From NCBI GenBank assembly GCA_035235625.1, contig CP141143.1:22613092-22677091 (forward strand): a DNA stretch of 64,000 nucleotides, given 5' to 3'. Below, piece by piece: positions 22,328 to 32,429 of the stretch. The notes beneath the pieces are model-generated. The model made no database searches. It saw nothing but the letters and a program-made list of their open reading frames with translations, and was not told the origin of the DNA. Numbering within the stretch: the first letter of the stretch is position 1; the number at the start of each line of letters is the position of its first letter. The translations under genes and the position numbers were made by a program. The DNA comes from Saururus chinensis (lineage: Eukaryota > Streptophyta > Magnoliopsida > Piperales > Saururaceae).

Positions 22328-22328
22328 G

Positions 22329-22340
22329 TAGTATCAGAGC
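22329..22340 (+). promoter_or_regulatory. Primer-binding site of Copia element
   Basis: TAGTATCAGAGC immediately after the LTR; one mismatch to the initiator-Met-tRNA-complementary TGGTATCAGAGC. Confidence 0.8.
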
Positions 22341-23429
22341 CATTTGGGGGAGGATTGGTCTCTGGTTTGGTTGAGATCCAATAGATTTTACCCGATCTAG
22401 GTTAAGATTGGTAAAATTGGGGTTTTTAGCCTAAATCGCATGATCTATGATTCAATTCAAAGGGCTTTTCATTTTGGCTTGATTATAACTATAATTAGCA
22501 TGTTTCTGAATGATATGGCTACTGGTTGCACGTGATTTGAGTGTGAATTGTGTTTTTTGTGCACGATTGAATGCATAAGGGCATAGTGGTCATTTTGCCA
22601 CAGTATTTTTTGTGCATTTTTTCTCTAATCACGAATTTTGGCACACACTTCCCTGCTGGACAGCAAGAGCTATTTGAATTATTTATTGTGATAATAAATT
22701 TAATTTAATTGGTGAAGGGTGTAAATTGACCAAAATAGCCCTAGGGGCATTTTGGACAATTTACACGTGCATTGTGTGTGCTTTATATAGTTCTGCCTAA
22801 ATCTTTTATTCTCTGTGTTGATAACTTACTTAAGTTTCTGTGAAATTTTTTTGGTGTGCTGTTTGAGGGCAGAAATTACCAAAATAGCCCTAGGGGCATT
22901 TTGGTAATTATACACCAAAAATTTTCTGGACAGAATCTGAATTTCCAGAAGCGTTCAGAATTGTTATTTTTACTGGAATATAACTCTAAAAATTTTATGT
23001 GATTAATTTTGGTGTACCCTTAAGGGTAGAAATTACCAAACTAGCCCTAGGGGCATTTTGGTAAATATACACCAAAATTTTTCTGGACAGAATTTTTAAA
23101 TTCCAGTAGCCTCTAATTATGTTTATTTGCTAGTTTATATGTTGGGTTATCAGTTTTGGGAATTCTAAGTTTATAAAACACATAGATACCTAATTAAGGT
23201 AACATCCTTTAAGGGGTTAAGGGGTAGTGTGGGTTATTTTTGGAAAGTAACCCAAAACCCTAATTAGGTAATTTTAATAAGAAAACTCAGCATAATATAC
23301 TCAAGTTTTCCCTAGGCTTATATTTAGATTTAGAGTTTGTCTAAGTAAGTATCTTTATAATTGAAGCAATAAGCCTACCATAAATAGTACTAATTTCCTA
23401 TTCATTGCCTATTTCCTTGTAGATAAACA
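22341..23429 (+). repeat. Copia leader with three hairpin repeats
   Basis: About 1.1 kb of untranslated leader between PBS and gag. It holds three near-identical 26-bp imperfect palindromes (22730-22755, 22879-22904, 23036-23061) with arms CCAAAAT/ATTTTGG around AGCCCTAGGGGC, spaced about 150 bp, each embedded in longer similar flanks (TAATTATACACCAAAA, TTTTCTGGACAGAAT). No coding sequence is seen. Confidence 0.85.
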
Positions 23430-26400
23430 ATGACTTCCAAAATGGTAACTGTCGAGTTAGGGAAAACTGAGAAACTTAATGCTGATAACTATCTGGTGTG
23501 GAAGAGAAAGATTCACCACATCCTGACTCTTTCTGATCTTGCTCATGTACTTGAGCAGGTCATTGAGCCACCACCAGAAGGTACATCAGCTAATCAGTTT
23601 AAAGATCTTGAGAAGTTGAAGGATGATGATAATAAGGCTAGGTCCACTATTCTTACTTTCATGGAGCCTAAGATAGAAAGACTCTTTGAAAAGTATAAGA
23701 CTGCCAGAGAGATGCTGGATGCAGTGTCTGTGAGGTATGGGGAGCAGACTAAGGCTCATAAGAGGATGCTATACTCAAAATAACAAAATTCCAGGATGAG
23801 GGAGGGAGATGATGTGAATGAGCACCTGAGTGTCATGTCCATCATTGATGATGACTTGGAGACACTGGAGGACCCCATCTCTGAGGGAATCCAAGTGTCA
23901 ACAGTGTTGAATAGCCTTCCCAAATCTTGGGAGAGTGTAGTAATTTATTTGATCATGAGCAACCAAAAGATCACAATGGAGGCTCTGACTGCCAAGCTTA
24001 GGCTTGAGCAAGAAAGGAGGAATCATGTGAAGGCTTCTGGGGGGTTTGCTACTGCCAACCTAGTACATAACTCTGGTGGGGGCAAGAAATGTGGACAGGG
24101 GCCTAGTCCCTCTAAGAAAGCTTTCAAGAAGAAGGGGAAGAAGCCTCAGAACAAGGGCACTGGTAAAGGGAATGACAAACCCAAAGGTGCATGTTTCAAG
24201 TGTGGTCAGATGGGTCACTTCAAGGCTAACTGTCCCCAGAAGGATAGCCATTCAAGCAAGGACAAGGGCAAGAGCGAGGATATCATTTGTGTTGTCTCTG
24301 AGGTGATGCTTACTGACATCAAGGAGAAGACTTGGTGGCTGGATTCAGGAGCTATTGTGCATGTTTCCCACTCCAGGGGAACTAGGGGTGAGATGGTTAA
24401 TTTGATTTCAGGCCAAAACAAAGTCTTCATGGGGAACAACACTTATTGCTAGGTGGAGGCTATGGGGAGTTACAAGATTCCTCTGAAGAGTGGGTCTAAC
24501 CTAATCTTGACAGATGTGCTTTTTGCTCCTTCCATCAGGAAGAACCTGATTTCAATCCCTGTTCTGACCAAGAAGGGGTTTGAGGTTAAGTTCAAGGGGA
24601 GTAAGGCAATTATGGGCAAGGGTGGGACTATTTTATTTATTGCTTCTTTAATTAATGGATTGTACTACTTAGATGTAATGAACTCTATTGAATCTAATGA
24701 AATAAGCGTTTCTGAGTATATTGTTTTGTCTGTGGATGATACTTTGCTTTGGCATATGCGTTTGTGCCATGTAAATGTAGATAAACTACATTGTATATCG
24801 AGCGCTGGGTTGTTACCCAAAATATCCAAAGACTTACGTGTGTGTGAGGATTACTTATCAGGTAAGATGAGCAGGCAATCCTTCCAAAAGGGACAAAGGG
24901 CAAATGAACTGTTAGGGGTGGTACATTCTGATATCTGTGGGCCCCTGAATGTTCAGACCCACAGAGGCATGACGTGTTTTATTACATTCATTGATGACTA
25001 TTCAAGATACGGGTACATGTATTTAATAAGCAGGAAGTCTCATGCCTTAGATAAATTCAAGGAATTTAAAGCTGAGGTAGAGACTCAGTTAGGCAGGAAA
25101 GTAAAAATCTTAAGGACTGACAGGGGTGGCGAGTACACCTCTGACCTGTTTAAAGATTTCTGTACCAATCAGGGAATAGTTCACCAGTACACCCTACCAT
25201 ACACTCCACAGCAAAATGGAGTGGCAAAAAGGCGTAATAGGACGCTTATGGACATGGTAAGGTCCATGTTAAATCACTCTGAGTTAGGAACTAACTTCTG
25301 GGGTGAGGCTTTAGACACAGCCGTGTACATCCTTAATCGTGTACCAACAAAGGTAGTCCAACAGACACCTTATGAGTTATGGACGGGTCGACGTCCAAAA
25401 TTAGGGCATCTTAGAGTGTCGTGGTCTAGGGCACACGTGAAGGTGCATGACCAGCATAGGTCAAAGCTAGACCCCAAGACCATAAAGTGCAACTTTATTA
25501 GTTATTGTGATCACTCTAAGGGGTAACGATTTGTGGTTTACCACACGGATGGGACAGTGGGGGTTGTTGAGTCTAGAGATGCTTATTTTTTGGAAGAAGA
25601 ATTAAACCCTAGAATTCCTAACAAGAAAGTTGATTTGTTCGAGGTGGTTAAAGAGGTTGGTCGTAGCACTTCCCCAGAGGAAGTAATTGGATCAGATCAA
25701 AACCAAACCAAACCAGAACCCAGGGCATTAAGGGAAAGAAGACCTTCAATTCTTTTGAGAGACTTCTATACAATGCTAGGGGAGGACAACGTCACGTTAG
25801 ATGAACCTATTCTAGATGACCCTATTACCCTTGAGCAAGCTTTAAGTCTTCCAGATGCTCAAGAATAGCAGGTTGCTATTCAAGAAGAGATGGACTTTAT
25901 CCTAAAGAACAAGGTTTGGGAGATAGTGGATCCACCTGAAGGGCAAAAGCTCATTGGGTGTAAATGGATCTTCAAAAAGAAGCTTAAGGCTAATGGGTCT
26001 ATAGATAAGTACAAGGCGAGATTAGTGGCCAAGGGGTTCACCCAAGTGTATGGGATGGACTTTAAGGAGACATACTCACCGGTGTCAAGATTTGACTCAA
26101 TTAGATGTCTCTTAGCATGCATTGCTTACTTTGATTTAGAGTTGCACCAAATGGATGTAAAGACTGCCTTCCTAAATGGAGATTTAGAGGAGGAGATTTA
26201 CATGGAACAACCTGAGGGTTATGTGATTCCTGGAGAGGAACACAAGGTGTGCAAGCTCATAAAATCATTGTATGGCCTAAAACAATCTCTCAGGCAATGG
26301 TACTTCACTTTTCACAAGGTGATTAGTGAGTATGAGTTCATAGTGAACGAACACGATCATTGTATTTATACCTTCCGGAATGGGACTAGGTATATGATGT

Positions 26401-27360
26401 TGTCATTGTATGTAGATGACATACTCTTGATGGGGAATGAACTCAGTATAATAGTCAGTTTAAAGGAATAACTCAAAACCCAATTTGAAATGAAAGACAT
26501 GGGTGAGGCATCCTACATCCTAGGAAGTTTAGTATATCTCAAGAATCATACATAGAGAGCGTTCTCAAACGCTTCAATGTCATTGGTTGGAAAACCATTG
26601 AATCCCCTATATACAAGGGTACTGTGTTGTCTAAGAGTATGGCTCCTCGGACAAAGGAAGATCGACTCCGGATGGAGTCAATGCTATATGCACAGGCTAT
26701 TGGCAGCTTGATATATGTCATGACTTGTACTCGACCTGATTTGAGTTTTGTGGTAAGCTTGTTAAGCTGTTACCAAGCAGACCCTAGTCTTCAACACTGG
26801 CAAGCAGTGAAGAGGGTATTTCGGTACCCATTAGGGTCTAAGAGTTTAAAACTCACCTATCAGGTGGAAAGTTTGTCATTTGCTGGATATAGTGATTCAG
26901 TCTATGCGGGGGATCCAGATGACAGGAAATCCACTGCTGGATATGTCTTCATGTTTGGAGGCGGTGCTATATCGTGGGCAAGCAAGAAACAAAAGAGTGT
27001 TTCTAAGTCTACGATGGAAGCTGAGTTTTATGCATGCAGTATTGTAGCTTCCCTGGCAGTTTGGATTAAGGAATTTCTAGCAAAGTTGGGGCTAGAAAAC
27101 TGAACTGATGCTCCTGTCCAGATGTATTGCGATAATCTGGCTACAGTGTCGACACTTAAGAATGGAGAGATCAGTGCCATAGGTAAGCACATTGAGGTGC
27201 ATTACTATTACATCTTCGACATGCTACAGAGAGAAAAAGTGACTGTGAGTCATCTTCCTACTTCTGAGATGTTGGCAGATCCGTTCACTAAGGTCTTAAC
27301 GACGGATCTATTTTCAAAGCACACTCATAGCATTGGTCTTCGACAGGACTTGCGCTGGTC
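23430..27360 (+). pseudogene. Copia gag-pol polyprotein, inactivated
   Basis: Gag starts MTSKMVTVELGKTEKLNADNY at 23430 and carries a CCHC zinc knuckle (CFKCGQMGHFKANC, from 24192). Protease motif WWLDSG follows near 24335. Integrase has [17 protein letters not shown] and [10 protein letters not shown], but the catalytic Glu of the QQNGVAERRN motif is Lys (codon 25227-25229) and one Cys of the zinc finger is Tyr (CEDYLSGK). Reverse transcriptase has GCKWIFKKK, KARLVAKGFTQ and YVDD (26409-26420). RNase H has DDRKSTAGY, EAEFYA, YCDN and KHIEVHYYYI. In-frame stops end the frame at 23781, 24450, 25524, 25866, 26469 and 27101, and a frameshift falls between 26472 and 26624. Several stops fit single C-to-T changes. 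Lineage within Copia not assigned. Confidence 0.93.
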
Positions 27361-27390
27361 GCTGTTGGACCATATGAGCCCTTCACCCAT

Positions 27391-27399
27391 AGTGGGGGA
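27391..27399 (+). promoter_or_regulatory. Polypurine tract of Copia element
   Basis: AGTGGGGGA directly before the 3' LTR, the expected place for the plus-strand priming site. Confidence 0.75.
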
Positions 27400-28440
27400 T
27401 GTTGGACCATGGTATGGGCTCGGGCCCGGTTTGGTCCAACGTGTTGCGGTCCGGATGAACCGGTATAGGTCACGTGGTCCAAGGGTGGTGGGGGCGGACG
27501 CACCAACACCACATGTTCCCTCGTTACACATAATTCGGATGGGACCCACACATGTCACACACAGACACTAGACATACATCTAGGTGTGCATTTACACATT
27601 GTGGGGCCCAGTCGCATGAATTAGGTGTTGGGGGTAGGACACGTGTTTAGTGAGGGGTCGACCCTATCACGGGCTTGGCCGTGTGCAGGGGGTCCAGGCC
27701 TCCGCGGGCTCTGTGTCACATAGCCCGCGCCCGTTGTGTTTGAACCTCTATTAGAAACTGGAAGAATGCAAGCTTGCAGGCCCCATTTATTCAAAGCCCA
27801 AATCAGGCCCGTTCTATTTTTGGTAAGTATGGGAATTGAAGAGAGGGAGAGAATAAGGGAGAATATTCTCCCTTATTCCCAAACTGAAATGGGACGCCCC
27901 CCCTCTTTTTGGATCTAAGAATTCAACTGGTAAAAAGTCTCCTCTCATCCCTCTCCCTCTCTCTCTTGGCCGCCCCCCTCTCTTGAGTTTTGCTTCTCCA
28001 TTGGAGAAGCTGCTGGCCGCCGCTTCTCATCCCTATCCAAGGCGTTGTAGGCGGGCTGATAGGAAGGAGAGGACTCTCCTTCATCGCTGATTTGCTTTGT
28101 GGTTCAATTGGGCTGAGATCTTGCAATGTATTCTTCATCCAAGTGGAGTTTAAGAGGGATCAACACATAGGTAACTATATCTTATCCTTCACTTGTTTTG
28201 ATCTTGCAATTGGCGTACTAGATCTTTTAAGGAGGGCGTGCAAGGGGCTGATTTGGCCCAGGTCAGTTTGTATCTCTCCTAGATTTAATTATCTCTCTTT
28301 GATTGATTGTATGTGTTGCATGTTTATTGCTAATTCGTATTAGTGTTGCATGCTTATGGTGTAGATCGTGTAAAGATTGGATTTTTTGAATTGCGCCACC
28401 TCTCCCACCACTGCTTCCGCTGCTGGCCGGCCACTCTACA
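27400..28440 (+). repeat. 3' LTR of Copia element
   Basis: 1,041 bp, same length as the 5' LTR; differs at about 32 positions by hand comparison, with no net indel. Confidence 0.95.
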
Positions 28441-28640
28441 GAAACTAATTAGATGGTGATGGGTTTATCGTTGCTCGAGTTATTCCCAATCAACCCTAGC
28501 AAAAATCCATCGGTGGATTGGGTCGCATACGACTCTTCCATATGACGCCTCTTCCATGTTGAATCTGGCATTCGACTCTCTCCTTTGTTTGCAAGACAGT
28601 TAGTCTCCCCTTTATCTCATCAACTAGGGTTGCTGGATAG

Positions 28641-28913
28641 TTTTTGGACCTTATATATATAAAGTGGTGTATAAGATTATTGTTAATAAGAATAGTTTAA
28701 TATAATTAAAATTTTATTTTTTTTAGGCTTATGATAATGTTAGAAATTTATTTCATTTAGAAGTTTTATTAGCATTAAATTAAGAAGTTTAATTGCCTAT
28801 AAATATGTTTGGGTCATGTCATATTTAATTAATTTAAAATTTAAAATCAAGTTAATTTAATTTATTTTATTTTTATTTTAAATTTATCTTATGTAAATAT
28901 CAGCCTTATAATA
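28641..28913 (+). repeat. 3' LTR of the small carrier element
   Basis: 273 bp, starting TTTTTGGACC (compare TGTTATGACC) and ending CAGCCTTATAATA, followed by GGGGT. Matches 13528-13847 in GATAATGTTAGAA, TTTTATTAGCATTAA, TTAATT(A/G)CCTATAAATATG and AAATCAAG. Roughly a fifth of positions differ, plus deletions. Confidence 0.7.
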
Positions 28914-28918
28914 GGGGT

Positions 28919-30440
28919 ACTTTGGTAAATAAACACCCTAAAACAGCTTTCCCAAGTTCAAACCGAACGCAATTTCTGCCCAATTCTGGTTAAAATCTGA
29001 TTTCCCTTCCTAAACAGATTTTTGCACAATCGCCGAGCACACCCTTAGTCTAGATAAAGCCGAGTTCGATTAAGATCTACCCATTCCCCACCACATATGA
29101 CAAAGAGTACCAGTAGTCACACCACAAATTGATCACTTATCTAAAATTTTCCAGAATCAATCAACTTAGCCTACCTCACACATCATCTTTGTCACTTCAC
29201 CCAGTGACCCCACATTACCCAACATTGTCGACATTGGTAGCCCGTAAAAGTGGCCAGAGTTGGTTGTTGGAGTTAGTAAATAGGAGGCTTAAAAAGGTCG
29301 CCAACACTGGTCACAGGAGAATGTCATAAGATGGGAAAAGACTGAATTTGGTCAAGGGTTTCAGAAATAAATTTCTCCCTAACATGTGGGGATGATATAT
29401 AGGAAAAGTTGATATGAACTTTCGCTTACATACAACTGCTTGAGCCCAGGTTCTGTAACATGTGGGGATAATATATAGCAAAAGTTGATATGAACTTTCG
29501 CTTACATACAACTGCTTGAGCCCAGGTTCTATAAAATATCCAGATTTAGATCCGACAGCCCAAGTTATAAGCTTAAATGCCCCGCCGTTGAATCTAAATC
29601 GCGAGAACCCAAACTCACCTTAATACAACAGGTCTCATGATATGTACCAAATAAATAACAACAAAAAATAGGGTGTGATAATAAGAATGGCTTGAAGAAT
29701 GCGCTACAAACATGAAACTTGCCTACATGGTATCAATCAGATTACCAGGCTTGAAAAAGGTGCTGCCTTGTAAGGTTTGTTCAAAGTTTTTAAGTAGAGG
29801 GAACAACAGCACGAGATGCACACCTTACCGGCACCTAAAGCCTGAGACCCTGGAGTCTGAACCCATGCAGTAGATACTCCTAAGTCGGTATTAGGTAAAC
29901 GACATTCATCCGTTCTGGTCCATCCCCAACAACAAAAAAACTTTTCTTAATTGCCTATGCATTACAATGCTTCACTTTGATAGATGAGCACCTCCTCCAA
30001 TGGCCTTAATCGAGGTCAGAGAACATTTCATGACAGAAAAAAAGTGGACTAGCTCTGAAGGGGAAAAGAAATTCCTGCTCCATCAACAACGCACACATTA
30101 ACATCAAGCGTGTACACCATCGATCTACGCTAAGCTCATTATCAAAGCTATTGTCGGCGAGAACATGAAAAACCCTTTAACATGCACTACAGATCATTGT
30201 TACTACCCTCATATTACACAACGAAAGACAGCCCCAAAAGTAAATGGCATCACAAAAAACAACCAGAAATCTGAGCCAAGAAGCAGTAGAATGTACAACA
30301 TGAACAACGCCATTAGACATGACAGAAACCCATAACTTAGTTACTTCAGCACATACTACTATTTATAAGCACAACGATAACAGCAAAACACAGCCACAGC
30401 GACACATATTTGTGACCCCCTCTTCTACATCTCCTTTCAT
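28919..30440. other. 3' flank of the REF/SRPP gene; no gene seen
   Basis: No coding sequence recognised. Contains a 76-bp tandem duplication (29381-29532). Sequence from about 30,100 upward probably includes the 3' untranslated region of the minus-strand gene, but no clear polyadenylation signal was identified. Confidence 0.4.
29381..29532. repeat. 76-bp tandem duplication
   Basis: Units 29381-29456 and 29457-29532, both starting AACATGTGGGGAT and ending near CCCAGGTTCT, with only two or three differences. Confidence 0.9.
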
Positions 30441-31692
30441 TCATTCACTGATTTCAATCATTTCCGCCGCCTTGTCTTCCCCACCAAAAACCTTCGCAAT
30501 CCTCTCTGTTGGAATCAGAGGCAAATAGGTTGACACAGCGTAGCCGCGCTCGGCCGAGGACATGACGGTCTTGTTGTACTTTTCGGACCAGTAGGCGGCG
30601 GTGGGCACTAGGACATGGGCCACCTCCGGGACGAGAGGCAGGCGGTTCAACGACCGCCATGCCCTCACCGCATATTGCTCAGCCACCGGCTCGTACTTGC
30701 CGTACAGCTCTTTGGCCGTGGGTTCCAGCTTCGAGTAGGCTGTCTTTGCCGCCCCAGTGGCCGTTCCCACCACCCCAGTGCGTTGGACCTCCGAGGAGAT
30801 TGACCGAGCCACCTCCGGCACCTTCTGCGCCGCAGAGACCGCCTGGGTCGACGCCTCCTTCACTTTGGGTGGCACATGACGCTTCACCTCATCAACCAGC
30901 CCCTCCACCTAGTGCAGAATATAAACATCAATAAAAAAAACACCAACCAAACAAAAAAAACAATGAACAAAACATGACAAATCAAAAATCCGGGTCCGTT
31001 AATTAGCAAGGGCAATCTGTAAGTCGGAAAATGATGACGAACTCAAGCCACCTTGTCATCGGCGAATTTGAGGAGCTCGAGGGGCACATTGTGGAACTTG
31101 ACATAAACAGGGCCGACCACGTTCTTGACGGTACCCTCGACGGTCTGGACTCCGGGCTTCAGCGGGCCGGAGTTCTCCTTGGCGAAATTGTACAGGGTCG
31201 ACGCCAGGACAACGGCGCGGGCGGCGGCAACGTGAACGAAGCCAAGGTACTTCAACCGCTGCTCCTGAGCCTGAAATTTTCGAATCAAATAAAAATCAGT
31301 GTCAAAATCATCAAAAGCAAATGAAATTGCATGATTATAACCCTACTAAGTGTCTCCAAATAAAGCCCAAGGCACCAAATTTTATCGTAAAATTAAACCA
31401 ACCACCTCATAAACAAAACTCCAAGTTAAGGATTTAAGAGTCAGATCAAATAAAACTAAACAAGAAACAACTAAACGAATCGTTCATATTCATTTCTGCA
31501 CAAAAACTCAATTCGATTTCGGGATCAAAGCCAAACGCAAAAGCGGTGAGTAATCCAAGAAATCAAGTAAAGAGAAATTCGATCAGAATCAACCACAGAA
31601 TCATCGAAAGAAAAATATGCAAAACAAAGGATCGAATTCAGGAAATCGCATACCAGCTCCGGCTGTTGAGCGCTCGAATCAGCTTCCACCAT
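30441..31692 (-). CDS. REF/SRPP family protein (rubber elongation factor / small rubber particle protein-like)
   Basis: Three exons on the minus strand: 31692-31654 (13 codons), 31270-31052 (73 codons) and 30908-30441 (155 codons plus TGA), total 241 residues, the usual size of the family. Both introns are GT-AG in phase 0 (383 and 143 bp). The start MVEADSSAQQPEL joins directly to AQEQRLKYLGFVHVAAARAV, the family's opening motif. Next come YNFAKENSGPLKPGVQTVEG, GPVYVKFHNVP, VDEVKRHVPPKVKEAS and, near the C-terminus, PLVPEVAHVLVPTAAYW. REF/SRPP proteins coat rubber particles in latex plants; in other plants they associate with lipid droplets and are linked to stress tolerance (family knowledge). 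Exons are markedly GC-rich compared with flanking repeats. No neighbour suggests a pathway. All residues and splice sites look intact, so the gene is probably functional. Confidence 0.93.
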
Positions 31693-31855
31693 CTTCTTGT
31701 CCTTTCTTTCACAAAGCAGGAACTCAAGGCGAACAGAAACCCTAACAAGAATTCAATTCAGAGGGAGAGAGAGAGAATCGAAGTTAGAAAGGCAGAGCCA
31801 ATGGGTCTTCTAGAGAGAACCGAATCGATTCGAATCGAAGAACGGACTCCTCCCC

Positions 31856-31863
31856 GTTTATAG
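31856..31863 (-). promoter_or_regulatory. TATA box of the REF/SRPP gene
   Basis: Minus strand CTATAAAC about 165 bp upstream of the start codon, with a CT-rich leader (complement of 31760-31775, CTCTCTCTCTCC) between them. Spacing fits a leader of roughly 130 nt. Confidence 0.6.
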
Positions 31864-32429
31864 CCCGATCTGGAAGCTTCGTCGAACGTCTGTACCTGCC
31901 CATTCTTCGCGAGCGGGGCCCGCGGGGCCTAGCGAATGAGCATCGCTCGCCTTCGGGGTTAAGTTAAGTTACTTAGCGGAGGAGCCGTACCGCGTGGATC
32001 CCTCTGCACTGCATGCGCTCGGCGTTTTCGTAGTTTGTCCACGTGGGGGCCGCGGCTGGCGAACGAGTGTGGTGGAGTACTCATGCGTGTAGCAGTGAGT
32101 AATGAGACGAGCACGTCGATCGGGGTGGAGCCGGCACGGAAGCCCAGTGGCAGTTGGGGTTCAAATTTGGACCGGATCTCTGGACTTTTCTGTGTGACTG
32201 GACCGTCGGGCACGCGGACCGAGGTGAGACCGAGGCCGGTTCGCTGTCGGTTGGCGAAGTCTGGAATCTGGGGTTCACATGAATCTGCCTGCGCTACAGT
32301 TGTGACTTACGAGAGAACATGACGTAGTTGCTCAGTGGCCCCAGTGTGCGCCTACCGCGAACAAACTTTCCGGCTCGGTGGGGCCAGGCTCCACGAGTTG
32401 TTCCGAGGGGAAAATCTTATTTACCGCAA
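31864..32429. other. Upstream region of the REF/SRPP gene
   Basis: GC-rich, apparently unique sequence with no gene on either strand that I recognise. Probably promoter-proximal DNA of the minus-strand gene. Confidence 0.4.

Larger units (their letters stand above)
21287..28440 (+). mobile_element. Full-length Ty1/Copia retrotransposon with GAAAC target duplication
   Basis: 7,154 bp with two 1,041-bp LTRs (21287-22327 and 27400-28440), each TGTTGGACC...CTCTACA, flanked by perfect GAAAC repeats (21282-21286 and 28441-28445). The order PBS, leader, gag, protease, integrase, reverse transcriptase, RNase H, polypurine tract identifies Ty1/Copia. By hand I count about 32 differences between the LTRs (about 3%), mainly C/T and G/A transitions, so insertion was moderately recent. 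It is the youngest clearly complete element here. It lies in the interior of the older small LTR element, 150 bp downstream of the giant solo LTR. Coding capacity is lost (see the gag-pol entry), so movement would need another element's proteins. Confidence 0.95.
13528..28913 (+). mobile_element. Ancient small LTR element with iMet-type PBS, carrying an RPL27a fragment and three nested transposons
   Basis: Both LTRs are present (13528-13847 and 28641-28913), with 5-bp direct repeats GGGGT outside them (13523-13527 and 28914-28918). A primer-binding site follows the 5' LTR. After removing the hAT-like element (14401-15736 with duplication), the giant solo LTR (16164-21141) and the Copia element (21287-28445), the interior is only about 1.3 kb, so the original was a roughly 1.9-kb non-autonomous element of TRIM-like size. 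The interior lacks gag/pol. It contains unrecognised sequence (13861-14400, including an 88-codon frame at 14038-14304), the start of ribosomal protein L27a (15755-16013, sense orientation), and unrecognised sequence at 16014-16163, 21142-21286 and 28446-28640. The LTRs differ strongly, so the insertion is old. Confidence 0.7.

Noticed and set aside
32035..32322. 95-residue plus-strand frame upstream of the REF/SRPP gene
   Set aside because: GC-rich promoter-proximal DNA; no family resemblance and overlapping frames on the other strand.
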